DNA of 64,000 nt from Microglena sp. YARC. Its lineage: Eukaryota; Chlorophyta; Chlorophyceae; Chlamydomonadales; Chlamydomonadaceae. Where the stretch lies: assembly GCA_022414725.1 (NCBI GenBank), contig CM039466.1, forward strand, positions 37,671,936 through 37,735,935, given 5' to 3'. Below are positions 1 through 12,667 of the stretch, piece after piece (the first letter of the stretch is position 1; each line of letters opens with the position of its first letter). The position numbers were made by a program, and so were the translations under genes. The notes beneath the pieces are model-generated. The model ran no database searches, was not told the origin of the DNA, and was given only the letters and a program-made list of their open reading frames with translations.

Positions 1-3000
1 CAATGAAAGTAACCGAGGCAACCGTGGGCCAACTGGGGCAAGTGGGGGCAACCTGGGGGCAAATAGTAGTAACGGGGGCATCCTGGGGCGAAGTAACGGG
101 GGCACTTGGGGGCACGTGAGGGCAACTGTAAAGCGGGGGGCAACCTGGGGCAATAAGTAACGGGAGGCAAAAGCCGGCGGCAATGGGCCCACCAGCAATA
201 GTAACCTGGGGGCAACCTACACAGGGGGCAACCCTGGGCAATAGGGGCAACCTGTGGGGCAATAAGTAACGGGGGGCAACCTGTGGGCAATAATGAACAA
301 CCTGGGGGACAACTGCAACATTTAAGGGGGGAAACATAATTAGTACACTTGGTACTTAAGGGAAGGGCACCTTGTGGCAATAAGTAACACGGGGGTAACT
401 ATAAGGGGGCAACCTGGGGGGCAAGTTAAACCTGTGGGCAAAAAGAACGGGGCCAAAAGCCTCCGCGGCGGGCCAAATAACACAGGCATTAACCAACGGG
501 CAACGCTGTGGGCAATAAGAACCTCACACCGTGGGGGGCAATAAGCACCCAACTGGGGCAATGTGGGCAAGGGGCACCTGTGGGCAAATGGGGCGGGAAA
601 CCTCGGGGGCAACTTGGGAACGGCAATTAAGTAACGGGGGTAACCTGTGGGCAACTTGGGGGCAATAAGTAAGCGGGGCCCTGTGGCAACCTGTGCGCAA
701 GCACCCATAAGATCAACAGGGGGCACAAATACCTGTGGGCAATAATAAGTACACCGGGGGCACTACCTGGGGGCAATAAGTAAGCTTGGGGGCACCCACA
801 CCGCGGCAATTAAAGTAACGATGGGGTTAACCTGTGGTGCATATAAAGTAACCGGGGGCAGGGGCAAAGCGGGGCAGGCAATGGGGGCAAGTAACGGGTA
901 AACCTGGGCAATAGTAATGGGGGAAACTTGGGGGGCAACCTGTAAACGGCAACTTGGGGGCAAAACCTGGGGGCAATAAGTAACGTTGGGCTAACCTGTT
1001 GGGAATAAGAACCTGGCGGGCGATAAGTAAACGGGGGTAAACAATGTAAATCTGGGGCAATTGTGGGCAAGTAAGTGGGGCAACTGGGGCAATAGTAACG
1101 TGGGGGTAACAAAATTAACCGGGGCAATAAGTAACCGGGGGCAAAACCTGGGGCGCAACCTGGGCAATAAGTAACGGGGGCAACCTGGGGGCAGTAAACG
1201 AATTGTGGGGCAAGTAACGGGGCATTGGGGGCAATAAGTAACCTAACCCTGGGGGCAACCCGGGGCAATTGGGCAATTTATGTATATATCCTGGGGCAAT
1301 AAAGTAACGGGGGGCTGGGGCAATAAGTAACGGGGGCAACCTGGGGGCAATAAGTAACGGGGGGCAACCTGTGGGGGGCAATTAAACGGGGGCAAGGTGG
1401 GGGGGCAATAAGTAAACCTGGCGGGGGCCAACCTGGGGCAAACCAGGGGCAACCTCTGGGCCAATGTGGGCAAGTGGGGGCAATAAGTAACGGGGGCAAC
1501 CTGTGGGCCAATAAGGGGGGGGGCAAACCTGGGGGGGGGGCAATAAGTTCGGGGGGCAATGTTGGGGAATCCTTGGTGGGCACCTGGGGAGCATAAGTTG
1601 GGGGCAAATTAGGGGCACCTGGGGGCAATAAGTAACGGGGCAACCTGGGGGCAATAAGTAACCTGTGGGCAATACAGGGGCAACCTAACACTGGGGCAAC
1701 CTGGGGGCAATAAGTAACGGGGGGGCAATAGTAACGGGGCAACCTAACGGGGGCAACCTGGGGGCAATAAGCAATAAGTATTAACGAACCTGTGGGTAAC
1801 AAGCTGGGGCAACCTGCAATAAGTAACGGGGGGTAAAACCTGGGGGCAATAAGTAACGGGGGGGCAACCTGTGGGGCACTTGGGGGCAATAAGTAACGGC
1901 AATAAGGGCAACTGTGGGCGTGGGCGGCAATAAGTAAAGTAAACGGGGGCAAGCTGGGGGCAATAAGTTAACCTGGGTGGGGGGCACCGGGGGCAACCTG
2001 GGGGCAATAAGTAACGGGGGGCAACCTGGGGGCAATGGGCAATACGGGGGGGCAACGCTAGGCAGTAACGTGGGCAAATAAAGTAATCTCTGGGGGCAAC
2101 CTGTGGGGCAATCGGGGCAAGTAACGGGGTGCCTGGGGGGGCAACCTGTGGGGCAATAGTAACCTACAGTAACCCGGCCTACCACCCTCAGCGCAATAAG
2201 TGACTTGGGGGCAATACCAGTAAATAAGTAACGGGGGCAAACCTGGGGGCAATAAAGTAACGAGGGCAACCTTTTAGGCATAAGTAACGGGGGGCAACTG
2301 GGGGCAAATATAGTAACGGGGGCACGGTGGGCATAAGTACCCCCCTGGGCAAAACCCTATGGGGGGTAACCTGGGGCAACCTCTGTGCCATAAGTAACGG
2401 GGAGGGGCAAAAATAAAGTAACCTGTGGGCAACTGGGGCACCTGGGGGCAACCTGTGGGCAATAAGTAACGGGGCAACCTGGGGGCAATAAGTAACGGGG
2501 GCAACGGGCAACCTGTGGGCAATAAGTAACGGGGGCAAGCTTGTGGGAACCTGGGGGCCAACTGGGGGAATTAAGTACTGGGGGCAACCTCGGGCAATAA
2601 GGCAGATAAGTAACGGGGCAAAACTTCGCGGCAATAAGTAACGTGGGCAACGGGGCAACCTGGGGCAATAAGTAACGGGGGAACCTGTGGGCAATAAAGT
2701 AAACCTGTGGGCAACATGGGGGCAATAAGTAACGGGGGCAAAGCTGGGCAATGAAGTAACGGGGGCAACTGGGGGGGGCAAGCCTGGGGCAACCTGAGGG
2801 GGCAATAAGTAATGGGCAAGGGGGGCAAATATATGGGGCAACGGCGGCAATAAACGGGAGTGGTAACCTGGGGCAACTGGGGGCATCTCCTGATGCTCTA
2901 TTACTAAGAGTAACAGGGGGTACAGAGCGTGAGGTGTGATTAAGTAAGAGAGGCCTGTGGGCAACCGATGTCTCTGCGTCTACAAGTAACGGGGGCACTG

Positions 3001-6000
3001 GGGCAATGCGGGGGACCCTGTGGGGCCAATAGAAAGTAACTGGGAGAAGCTGCGCGCATAACTTAGTTGGCAGGGCAACCTTGTGGGGCAATAATTAACG
3101 TGGCATAGCTGGGGCAATCAGTAACGGGGTAACCTGGGGGGCAATTAGTAACGGGGGCAAACCTTGGGGAATAATTAACGGGCAATGTGGGCAAGTAAAC
3201 GGGAGAGCAGACCCTGGGGGCAAGTAAGTAACGGGGGAAACCTGGAAGAGGGGGCAATGGGGGCTAATATAGTAACGGGGGCAAACGGGGGCCATGTGGG
3301 GCAATAAGTTGGCAACCTGGCGCGGCAATAAGTTAACCGGAGGGGTCACTGGGGGCAATAAGTTCGGCGGCAACCTGTGTTGGACAACTTGCCTGGGGCA
3401 TAAGTTAACCTGGGGCATAAGTACGGGGCCAAATAAGTAACGGGGCGGCGTAACTGGGTCAATAAAGTAACGGGCAACCGTGGCACCTGGGGGCAACCTG
3501 GGGGCAATTAAGTAAGCGCGAGGGGGACCTTGGGAGCAACCTGGGGGCACCTAGCAAATAAGTACACAGTGGGCAAACCTGGGGGGCATAATTAACGGGG
3601 CAACGCTCGTCGGCCGATAAGTAACGGGGGTTAAACGGGCAATTAGTAACGAGGGCCAACCTGTGGGCAATAAGTAGAACCGGGGGGAACCTTGTGGGGC
3701 ATTACGTAACGGGGCAACCTGTGGGGACAGTAATACGGGGGCAATCCTGTGGGCAATAAGTTAACGGGGAACCTGTGGGCAATAAGTGGCCAACGGGGGT
3801 AACCTGGGGGCACTTTGGGGGCAATTAGTAAAACTAAAAAAGGCAATTCCTGTTCGCGGCAATAAGTATTACGGGTGGGCAACCTGTGCGGGCAAATAAG
3901 TACTGGGTGGCAAGCTGTGGGGGCAAATTTAGTAACGAGGGTCGGGCAACCAGGTGGGCAATAAGTTAAACGGGTGGGCAAGGCTGGTGGGCAAATAAGT
4001 AACGCGGCGTAACCTGGGGGCAATTAGTAGTAACAGAGGGCAAACTTGTCGGAGCAATAAGTAACTTGGGGGCAACCCTGTTTGGGCAATAAGTTAAACG
4101 GGGGCAAAACCTGGGGGCAAACCCTGGGTGGCAACCTGTTGGGCAATAAGATATACGGGGGCAACCTGTGTGGGAAACTGGGGGCACCTCGGGGGCAAAC
4201 AAGTAAACGGGGGCAACCCTGGGGGGCAATAATAACGGGGGGGCAGACCTGTGGGCAACCCTGAGTGGGCAACCTGGGGGCAATAAGTAACCGGTTTGGG
4301 ACAACCTGTGGCCAATAAGTTAACATGGATGGTCAACCTGTTGGGCAAACCTGGGCAACCTTGGGGGGCCAATAAGTAAGGGGGGCAACCTGGGTGGGAG
4401 TTCCCTCCTTGGGGGCAATAACAGTTTAACGGGATCGCTGGGCAACCTGGGCAAGGTCAGTAACGGGGCAACCTGTGGGCAATAAGTAACGGGCGGCAAC
4501 CCTGCACCCGATCTGTGGCAATAAGTAAACAAGGGGCAAACCCTGTAGGGCATCTCGTGGATGCCGCGGAAATCCTGCGGCCAATAAGTAACGGTGCTAG
4601 CGCATCCCGCCTGTGGCGGCACATTGCCTTGGCACCCTGGCGGGCAATTAACCAACCGCCGGATGGGGCAACCTGGGGGCCCTCAAATNNNNNNNNNNNN
4701 NNNNNNNNNNNNNNNNNNNNNNNNNNNNNNNNNNNNNNNNNNNNNNNNNNNNNNNNNNNNNNNNNNNNNNNNNNNNNNNNNNNNNNNNNNNNNNNNNNNN
4801 NNNNNNNNNNNNNNNNNNNNNNNNNNNNNNNNNNNNNNNNNNNNNNNNNNNNNNNNNNNNNNNNNNNNNNNNNNNNNNNNNNNNNNNNNNNNNNNNNNNN
4901 NNNNNNNNNNNNNNNNNNNNNNNNNNNNNNNNNNNNNNNNNNNNNNNNNNNNNNNNNNNNNNNNNNNNNNNNNNNNNNNNNNNNNNNNNNNNNNNNNNNN
5001 NNNNNNNNNNNNNNNNNNNNNNNNNNNNNNNNNNNNNNNNNNNNNNNNNNNNNNNNNNNNNNNNNNNNNNNNNNNNNNNNNNNNNNNNNNNNNNNNNNNN
5101 NNNNNNNNNNNNNNNNNNNNNNNNNNNNNNNNNNNNNNNNNNNNNNNNNNNNNNNNNNNNNNNNNNNNNNNNNNNNNNNNNNNNNNNNNNNNNNNNNNNN
5201 NNNNNNNNNNNNNNNNNNNNNNNNNNNNNNNNNNNNNNNNNNNNNNNNNNNNNNNNNNNNNNNNNNNNNNNNNNNNNNNNNNNNNNNNNNNNNNNNNNNN
5301 NNNNNNNNNNNNNNNNNNNNNNNNNNNNNNNNNNNNNNNNNNNNNNNNNNNNNNNNNNNNNNNNNNNNNNNNNNNNNNNNNNNNNNNNNNNNNNNNNNNN
5401 NNNNNNNNNNNNNNNNNNNNNNNNNNNNNNNNNNNNNNNNNNNNNNNNNNNNNNNNNNNNNNNNNNNNNNNNNNNNNNNNNNNNNNNNNNNNNNNNNNNN
5501 NNNNNNNNNNNNNNNNNNNNNNNNNNNNNNNNNNNNNNNNNNNNNNNNNNNNNNNNNNNNNNNNNNNNNNNNNNNNNNNNNNNNNNNNNNNNNNNNNNNN
5601 NNNNNNNNNNNNNNNNNNNNNNNNNNNNNNNNNNNNNNNNNNNNNNNNNNNNNNNNNNNNNNNNNNNNNNNNNNNNNNNNNNNNNNNNAAGTACGGGGGT
5701 ACTGGGGGCACTTGGGGCCTTAAGTAACGGCTTGAGGGTAACCTGGGGTCAATAAGAAACAGGGGTAGGGGGCCCTGTGGGCAAATAAGTAACGGGGCAA
5801 CCTTGGGGCCAATAAGTTGCTTGTGGGAGGCAACTCTGTGGGCAATAAGTACAAGAGGGGGCAAGCTGGGGGCCAATGGAGAGTAATAGGGGGAAACCAT
5901 GGGGGCAAAAACTTGGGGGCAAATTAGTAAACAGAAGGGCAACCTGTGGGCATAAGTAACGGGGCAAGCCTGTGGCAATAAGTAACGGTTGGGCAGGGGG

Positions 6001-8358
6001 CAATTAGTAACGAGGCCAACCTGTGGGCAATAAGTAACTGGGAGGCACGGCTGGGGCAATAAGTAACGGGGGGTAACCTGGGGCAATAAGTTACGGGGCA
6101 CGCAACCTGTGGGCAATACTAAACGGCAGGGGGTAATCCTGGGGGCAACTTGGGGGCAATTAGAACGGGGCAACCTGGGGCATAAGAACGAGGGGGCAAC
6201 TGTGGGCTAATAAGTAACGGGGCAACCTGTGGGCAATCGTAACGGGGGCACAGCTGGGGGCAATAAGTAACTGGGGGAAACCCTGGGGGAAACTGGGGGC
6301 CAATTAGTAACGCCGAGGGCAAACCTGTGGGCAATATAAGCGGGCAACCCTGTGGGCAAGTAAGCGGGGGCAAGCTGGGGCCAATTAGTAACGAGCAACC
6401 TGTGGGCATAAGTAACGGGGGCCAAGCTTGGGGCAAATAGTAACGGGGTAGCGCTGGGGGGCAAATAGTAACGGGGCAACTGGTGGGGCAACTTGGGGCA
6501 ATTAGTACGGGGGCAACCTGTGGGCCAATAAGTAACGGGCAACCTGTGCAATAATAAGGGGCAACCTGGGGGGCATTGAGTAACGGGGGAACCTGGGGCA
6601 ACTTGGGGCAATTAGTAACGGGGGCAACCTTGTGGCAATAAGTAACGGGGGCAACCTGTGGGCAATTAGTAAGTAACGGGGGCAACCTCTGGGCAATAAG
6701 TAACGGGGGCAACTGTGAATGGCAATAAGTAACGGGGCAAGCTGGGGGCAATAAGTACGGGGGGTAACTGGGGGCATAAGTAACGGGTCAACCTGTGGGG
6801 CAACTTGGGGGCATTAGTAACGGGGGCAACCTGTGGGCAATAGTTAAACGGGGGGGGCAACCTGTGGGCAATAAGTAACCGGGGGCAACCTGGGGGCAAA
6901 TAAGTAACGGGGGTAACCTGGGGGCACTTGTGGGCAATTTAGTAACGGGGGCAACCTGTGGGCAATAAAGTAACGGGGGCACCTGTGGGGCAATAAGTAA
7001 CGGGGGGGCAACCTGGGGGCAATAAGTAACGGGGGCAACCTGTGGGCAATAAGTACGGACAGGGGCAAGCTCGGGGCAATAAGTAACGGGGGGAAACCTG
7101 GGGGCAGCTTGAGGGCATTAGTAAACCGAGGGTTGCAACCTGTGGGCAATAAGTAACGACTGGGGTGGAACCTGTGGGCAATAAGTAACGGGGGGCAAGC
7201 TGGGGCTAATAAGTAAGAGGGCAACTGTAGCGCAATAAGTAAGATAGGGGGCGGGGGAGGGCAAAGCTGGGGGCAATAAGTAACGGGGGTAACCTGGGGC
7301 AACTTGGGGGCAAAAGTTAGTACGGTTTGGGAGGGCAACCTGTGGGCAATAACGTATACGGGCGCAACCTGTGGGCAATAAGGGTAACGGGCGCAACCTG
7401 GGGGCAATAAGTAACGGGGGCAACCTGTGGGCAATAGAGTAACGGGGGCAAGGCTCGGGGCAATAAGTAACGGGGGAAACCTGGGGGCCAGCTTGGGGGC
7501 AAATTAAGTATAGAGGGCAACCTAGTGGGCAATAAAGTAACGGGGGCAACCTGTGGCAATAAGTAACGGGGGCAAGAGCTGGGGGCAATAAGTAACAAAA
7601 AGGGCAACCTGTGGGCAATAAGTAACGGGGGGGACTAAAAGCTGGGGGCAATAAGTAACGGGGGTAACCTGGGGGCAATTAGTAACGAGGGCAAACTGTG
7701 GGCAATAAGTAACGGGGGCAACCTGGGGGCAATAGTAAACGGGGGCAACCTGGGGGGCAATAAGTAACGGGGGCAACCTGGGGGCAATAAGTAACGGGCA
7801 ACCTGGGGGCAATAAGTAACGGGGGCAAGCTGGGGGCATAAGTAGGGGTAACCCTGGGGGCAATTAAGTAATGGGGGCAACCTGTGGGCAATAAGTAACG
7901 GGGCAACCTGTGGGCAATAAGTAACGGGGGGCAACGCTGTGGGCAATAAGTAACGAGGGCAAGCTGGGGGGCAACTTGGGGCAATTAGTTACGGGGGCAA
8001 CCTCTGGGAAATAAGTAACGGGGGCAACCGGGGGCAATAAGTAACGGGGGCAACCTGGGGGGCAACCTGGGCAATAAGTAAGGGGGGGGGCAACCTGTGG
8101 GCAATAAGTAACGGGGGCAACCGGCAAGCTGGGCACTTGGGGGCAATTAGTGGGGGGACCTGTGGGCAATAAGTAACGGGGCAACCTGTGGGCAATTAGT
8201 GAACGGGGGCAACCTGTGGGCAATAAGTAATCGAGGGCAACCTGGGGGCAACTTTGGGGGCAACTTCGGGCAATTAATAACGGGGGAAAATGGGTGCAAT
8301 TGTAAATGGGGGGGCAACCTGGGGGGCACTAAGTAACGGGGGCAACCTGGGGGCAAAT
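1..8358. repeat. 27-bp G-rich satellite array
   Basis: About 8.3 kb of a degenerate tandem repeat whose core reads CAATAAGTAACGGGGG followed by CAACCTGTGGG. Unit length is about 27 bp, varying between roughly 20 and 35 through many single-base insertions and deletions, and longer units carry a CAACTTGGGGG variant. The array continues on both sides of an assembly gap. Copies from about 6600 to 8250 are the most regular; those before 4600 are the noisiest. On the minus strand each unit contains CCCACAGGTTGCC, which resembles an intron acceptor next to a proto-splice site. No gene is visible; Pro/Leu/Ile-rich open frames on the minus strand are translations of the repeat. Confidence 0.95.
4689..5688. 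other. Assembly gap (1000 N)
   Basis: Exactly 1000 undetermined bases lie inside the left satellite, with satellite units on both sides. The round number suggests a placeholder of unknown true length. Sequence just before the gap (about 4545-4688) is unusually diverged from the repeat. Confidence 0.99.
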
Positions 8359-8364
8359 AAACAT

Positions 8365-8450
8365 AAATGAAGGTACGCCTTATTATGAGGAGTCAGGTAG
8401 AGGGGGGCAGCCTGTTTGCTTGCACTGAGGCCATCCACAACCCCTGCGGT
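8365..8450 (+). repeat. Dispersed element family B (~85 bp), copy 1
   Basis: This segment carries the motif GAGGYGTGAGGTTGAGG in degenerate form, followed by CAGCCTGTTTGCTTGCACTGAGGCC. It is similar to segments near 20883, 20980, 40240, 41605, 50655, 53757 and 55830. It sits at the right edge of the left satellite. The family has an AT-rich AAATAAATA-type end and no coding capacity. The class of element is unknown. Confidence 0.7.
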
Positions 8451-8586
8451 AATTATCGTTTTATTCGTCGTGCGCAAGAATAATTGCCACAGGAATGCAA
8501 CAATGATTGCTGCATTCTCCCTTTCTCTTGGGATCGATTAAATACTAATATAGACAGATGTATCGGATAGAAACAATGGTCCAGCC

Positions 8587-8803
8587 AGGCTTTGCCAGTA
8601 CGCCGTCCCCCCCACCCCGCACCCACCCACCCCACCCCACCCATCCACCCACCCACCTCCCTCCCTCCCCGCCCCCCTCCACCGTCCATCTCCTCCCTCA
8701 TGCCTGCCTGCCTGCCCCCTCCCTCCGCGCCTTCCTCCCTCCTCCCTCCCTGCCTCCCTCTCTCCTCCTCCCTCCCTCCTTCCCTCTTCCTCCCCAAATG
8801 TGT
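8587..8803. repeat. C-rich polypyrimidine low-complexity tract
   Basis: Tracts of CCCACC and CCTCCCT motifs with almost no G on the plus strand. No gene is seen; open frames here are compositional. Confidence 0.9.
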
Positions 8804-9640
8804 CCGAAAACATCAAATCTATCAATATAGTGCTGCCCAACTCGTACACTACATGTGTATCTTGATTTCTGCAGGACTTCGATGGGGCTGAAGGATTTCA
8901 AGCAATAATTTTGCATCGAAATCAAAAAGGTGTTGAGCTGTTGCATGGGCGTCTGGAGCGTTGGATGTAGGGCTGTGGTATGTAGTGCTGCTGCTGCCAG
9001 CTGCTGCTTCTAGTGACAATGGTGGTCATGCATGGTGGTGATGATGGTGATGGTCGTGGTTATGGTTGTGGTTGATTTCACCAAGCAATACTTTGGGCAT
9101 CGAGATCAAGGTTATTGCATGGGTGTGCCAGGGGCGTTGGGTCTAGGGTACATGGTTCAGTGATTATGCTGCTGCTTGATGATGCTGCTGCTGCTGATTG
9201 ATGATGCTGATGCTGATTGGCGACGACGATGATGATGAATGATGGATGATGATTGATATACTATCCTGGTGCCCCATTGATTTGCGTTCCTACTGGGGCC
9301 CAGCACTGTCCACAGCGAGGCTTGACCAACAATTTCGTGAATGTTTTTCAGTACATTTGGTCTGCTACCACCCAAACCAACCACTCACAACTTACACACA
9401 ACACACAGGGCACACAATTGTCACACACACACACACACACACACATTACCTAGGATTAATATTGGAGTTTTAATTGATTCCTATATGAGAACACCAATTG
9501 GCCGCCGGGAAAAAGTTTCCAAAGAATAACAATTTAATTTAATTCACAATGAATTAATATTTAATTTATTAATAAAGCTGGAAAAGAAAAGTTATAATCA
9601 ATTTTGTGAACAAAAACACTTTACCCACCTGTATCACACA
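8804..9640. other. Unassigned sequence with short repeats
   Basis: No gene recognised. A segment at about 8876-8970, starting just after an acceptor-like TTTCTGCAG, is partly repeated at about 9067-9150 (both contain TTCA..AAGCAATA, a CATCGA motif and GCATGGGxGT). There is a CTG/GATGAT trinucleotide stretch at 9165-9250 and a (CA)n run at 9422-9446. The duplicated segment could be an exon edge like those found elsewhere, but its translation matches no protein I recognise. Confidence 0.5.
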
Positions 9641-12540
9641 TACAACATTTCCACTCCAACAACGCAGATCACACTCATGCACCCACCCAACCCAACCCGC
9701 GACTCACACACACACACTCATGCAACTCAACCAGAAGACCAACCACGCACACACTCAGACACAGAAACCCCACACCACTACACACTCAGTGCACCCACCC
9801 ACCCACACACCCTACTGCACAACATTCAGGCACCTACCCACCCCCCTAACCACTCACACACTCATGCACCCACCAACCCACCCACCCAACCTCGCACACA
9901 CTCAAGCACACCACACACACACCGCGACACGGATCACACACACCTCAGGCACCCGACCCACCCAGACACACACACACCCGACCACTCAAACAGGGTACTC
10001 ATGCACGCACACTGACCACCCACCTCACCACCCAAAGCCACGCACACACTCGCCAGGCAGCCCACCACCACCAGGGGTACCACGCACACTACCATGACAT
10101 AGCTCCCACCCACCCACCAACCACTCACCACTACATGCACCGCCACAAACCCACCACCCAACTCACACACAGGCTGGTAGGGGTGAACAAGCACCCACAC
10201 ACACACCCACCACACACCACACTAGGCACGACACGCACCCCACCCACCCTCCACAGCTCGCACGCTCACCCGCACCACGCCAACACTCAGGCAACGGCTT
10301 GACACCCAACGCACTCACAAGAGACACACCACTCACACACTTATTACACGCACTATGCACCACCAACCCTCACAGGTGGGTGTCATTGACGCGCCCCACA
10401 CAACTCACACACACAGCTCCATCACACACACACACCCCCTCACCTCCACCCCCAACCCCTGCACCCACAAACACACACCCCTCCACCTACTCATTGCCCC
10501 CGCCCCACCCACCAACCCAACCACACAGCTCATGCACCACCCAATCCCCCACTCACCACCCTGCACCCCACCACAGCACCCAACCAATCACACACTCATG
10601 CACCACCCATCACACACTCATGCACCCACCCCGCCACCACTCCAGCACCCGCCCCCTCACCCACCTCACCACACTCATGCACACCCAAACCACTCACACA
10701 CTCATGCACCCACACAAACCAACTCACAACACACCACACCACACCTCACTCATGCAAGCACTCACACTCTCCACACCACCCACCACACTCACACACACAC
10801 CCACACCACCACCACTCACACACTCATGCACCCACCCAACACACAACAGTGGGCACCCCACCCAACCATTCATGGCACCCACCCAACCACTTACACCACC
10901 TCATGTCACCCACCCAACCCACTCACACACTCATGCACCCACGCCACCCACCAACTCACACACTCATGCACCCACCCAACACTCACACACACTCATGCAC
11001 TCACCCAACCACTCACACACTCATGCACCCACCAGGCACATACCACGGCACTCACCCACCACTCTTGACACACCCACCCAACCACCACTTCACACACTCA
11101 TCATGCACCCGCAACACTCAACACACTCATGCACCACCAACCACTCACACACTCATGCAGGCCCGACCAACCACTCACACACTCATGCACCCACCCAACC
11201 ACTCACACACTCATGCACCCACCCAACCACTCACACTACTCATGCACCCCACCATCAACACTCATGGCACCCACCACTCACACACTCATGCACCCCACCC
11301 AACCACTCACACACTCATGCACCACCAACCAACTCACACCATCACAATGATCCTTCACGACACACTCATGCACCGTGCACCACCCCACTTTTGTCACGAC
11401 AACTCATGCACCGCCACCCAAGGCCACTCACACACATGCACCCAACCCAACCAGCTCATCCACCCACCAAAACCACTCAACCTCATTCACCCACAGGTTC
11501 ACTCACACACTCATTTTGAAGCACCCACCAACACCACTCACACACTCATGCACCCACCGCTCCACAACTACACACTCATGCACCCACCCAACCACCTCAT
11601 CACCACCCACAACACTTCACCCTCAGGCACCCACCCCGTAAACCATTCACACCGCTCATGCACCCTTAATTACACCACTCACACACTCACCCAACCACTT
11701 GCACCCACCCAACCATTCACACACTCATGCACCCACCCAAACCATTCACACCACTCACACACTGCACCCACCCAACCACTCACACACTCACTCATGCCAC
11801 CCACCCACCCAAACCACTCACACACTCATGCACCCACCCAAAACATTCACACACTCATGCACCACCCCAACCATTCACACTCATGCACCCACCCACCATT
11901 CACTCCACTCATGCACCCACCCACCCAACCACTCACACACTCATGCACCCACCCAACCACTCACACACTCATGCACCCACCCAACCACTCACACACTCAT
12001 GCACCCACCCAACCATTCACACACTCATGCACCCACCCACCCAACCACTCACACACTCATGCACCCACCCACCTACGCACACACCAATCCACAACCACCC
12101 CACCCAACACGCACACACCAATCCACCCAACCACCCAACCACGCACACATCAATCACCCATCCACCAACCACAAACACCACTCACGTACTTCATGCACCC
12201 ACCCAACCAACCATGCACACACCAATCCTCCCAGCCACCCCTGATCCTCAAAACCCCTGTGTGTGTGAGCAGGAGCAGACCATCCACTCACACACACACT
12301 CAAGCACTCATGCACCCACCCAACCACCCAACCACGCACACACCATCACCCAGCCACCCCTAATTCCCCAAACCCCTGTGTTTGTGAGCAGGAGCACACC
12401 ATCCACTCACACACTCATACACCCACCCACCCACCGACAAACCAATCCACCCAATCAACACCCGCCCACACACCAATCTACCCACCCACACCCACGCACC
12501 CCTAAACACACACACACCAAAACACCTACCCACCCCTGTG
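9640..12540. repeat. 28-bp C/A-rich minisatellite
   Basis: A long array with core CACTCATGCACCCACCCAAC plus CACTCACA, about 28 bp per unit. It is irregular before 10580 and most regular at 10900-12060. Near its right end, a segment reading CCCCTGTGTGTGAGCAGGAG occurs three times (about 12252, 12375 and 12533); the last lies directly before the acceptor of the first visible SSRP1 exon. The array is therefore probably intronic or 5' flanking sequence of SSRP1. Thr/His/Pro-rich open frames here are repeat translations. Confidence 0.9.
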
Positions 12541-12566
12541 TGAGCAGGAGCACACCATGTCCACAG

Positions 12567-12667
12567 CTGGCAGGAACTGGGGCCATTTGGCCATTGAAGG
12601 CGGCAGCTTGATGTTCTTGGTCGACGGCAAGGTTGCGTTTGAGGCGCCTCTGAGGGACGTGACTGGG
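12567..12667 (+). CDS. SSRP1: SSRP1 visible exon 1
   Basis: Acceptor is TGTCCACAG and donor is GTACGT. It reads ..[32 protein letters not shown], matching the plant SGRNWG..LTFLV segment. It enters with two bases completing a codon, so an upstream coding exon must exist, and it ends in phase 0. This is the only copy with both splice sites and no stop. Confidence 0.9.

Noticed and set aside
340..8223. Many Pro/Leu/Ile/Ala-rich minus-strand open frames in the left satellite
   Set aside because: All repeat the same few words in all frames (LLIAPRLPP, TYCPQVAPV), which are translations of the 27-bp unit; frames shift at random through indels and no start context or domain is present.
1..8358. 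CRISPR array
   Set aside because: Units are contiguous at ~27 bp with no unique spacers, and the genome is eukaryotic.
8453..8946. Gly/Arg/Glu-rich open frames
   Set aside because: Compositional product of the CCTCCCT polypyrimidine tract; no conserved residues.
9606..12611. Long Thr/His/Pro-rich plus-strand open frames, up to about 500 codons
   Set aside because: Translation of a 28-bp CACTCATGCACCCACCCAAC array. Stop codons are absent because the repeat has none in these frames, not through selection.
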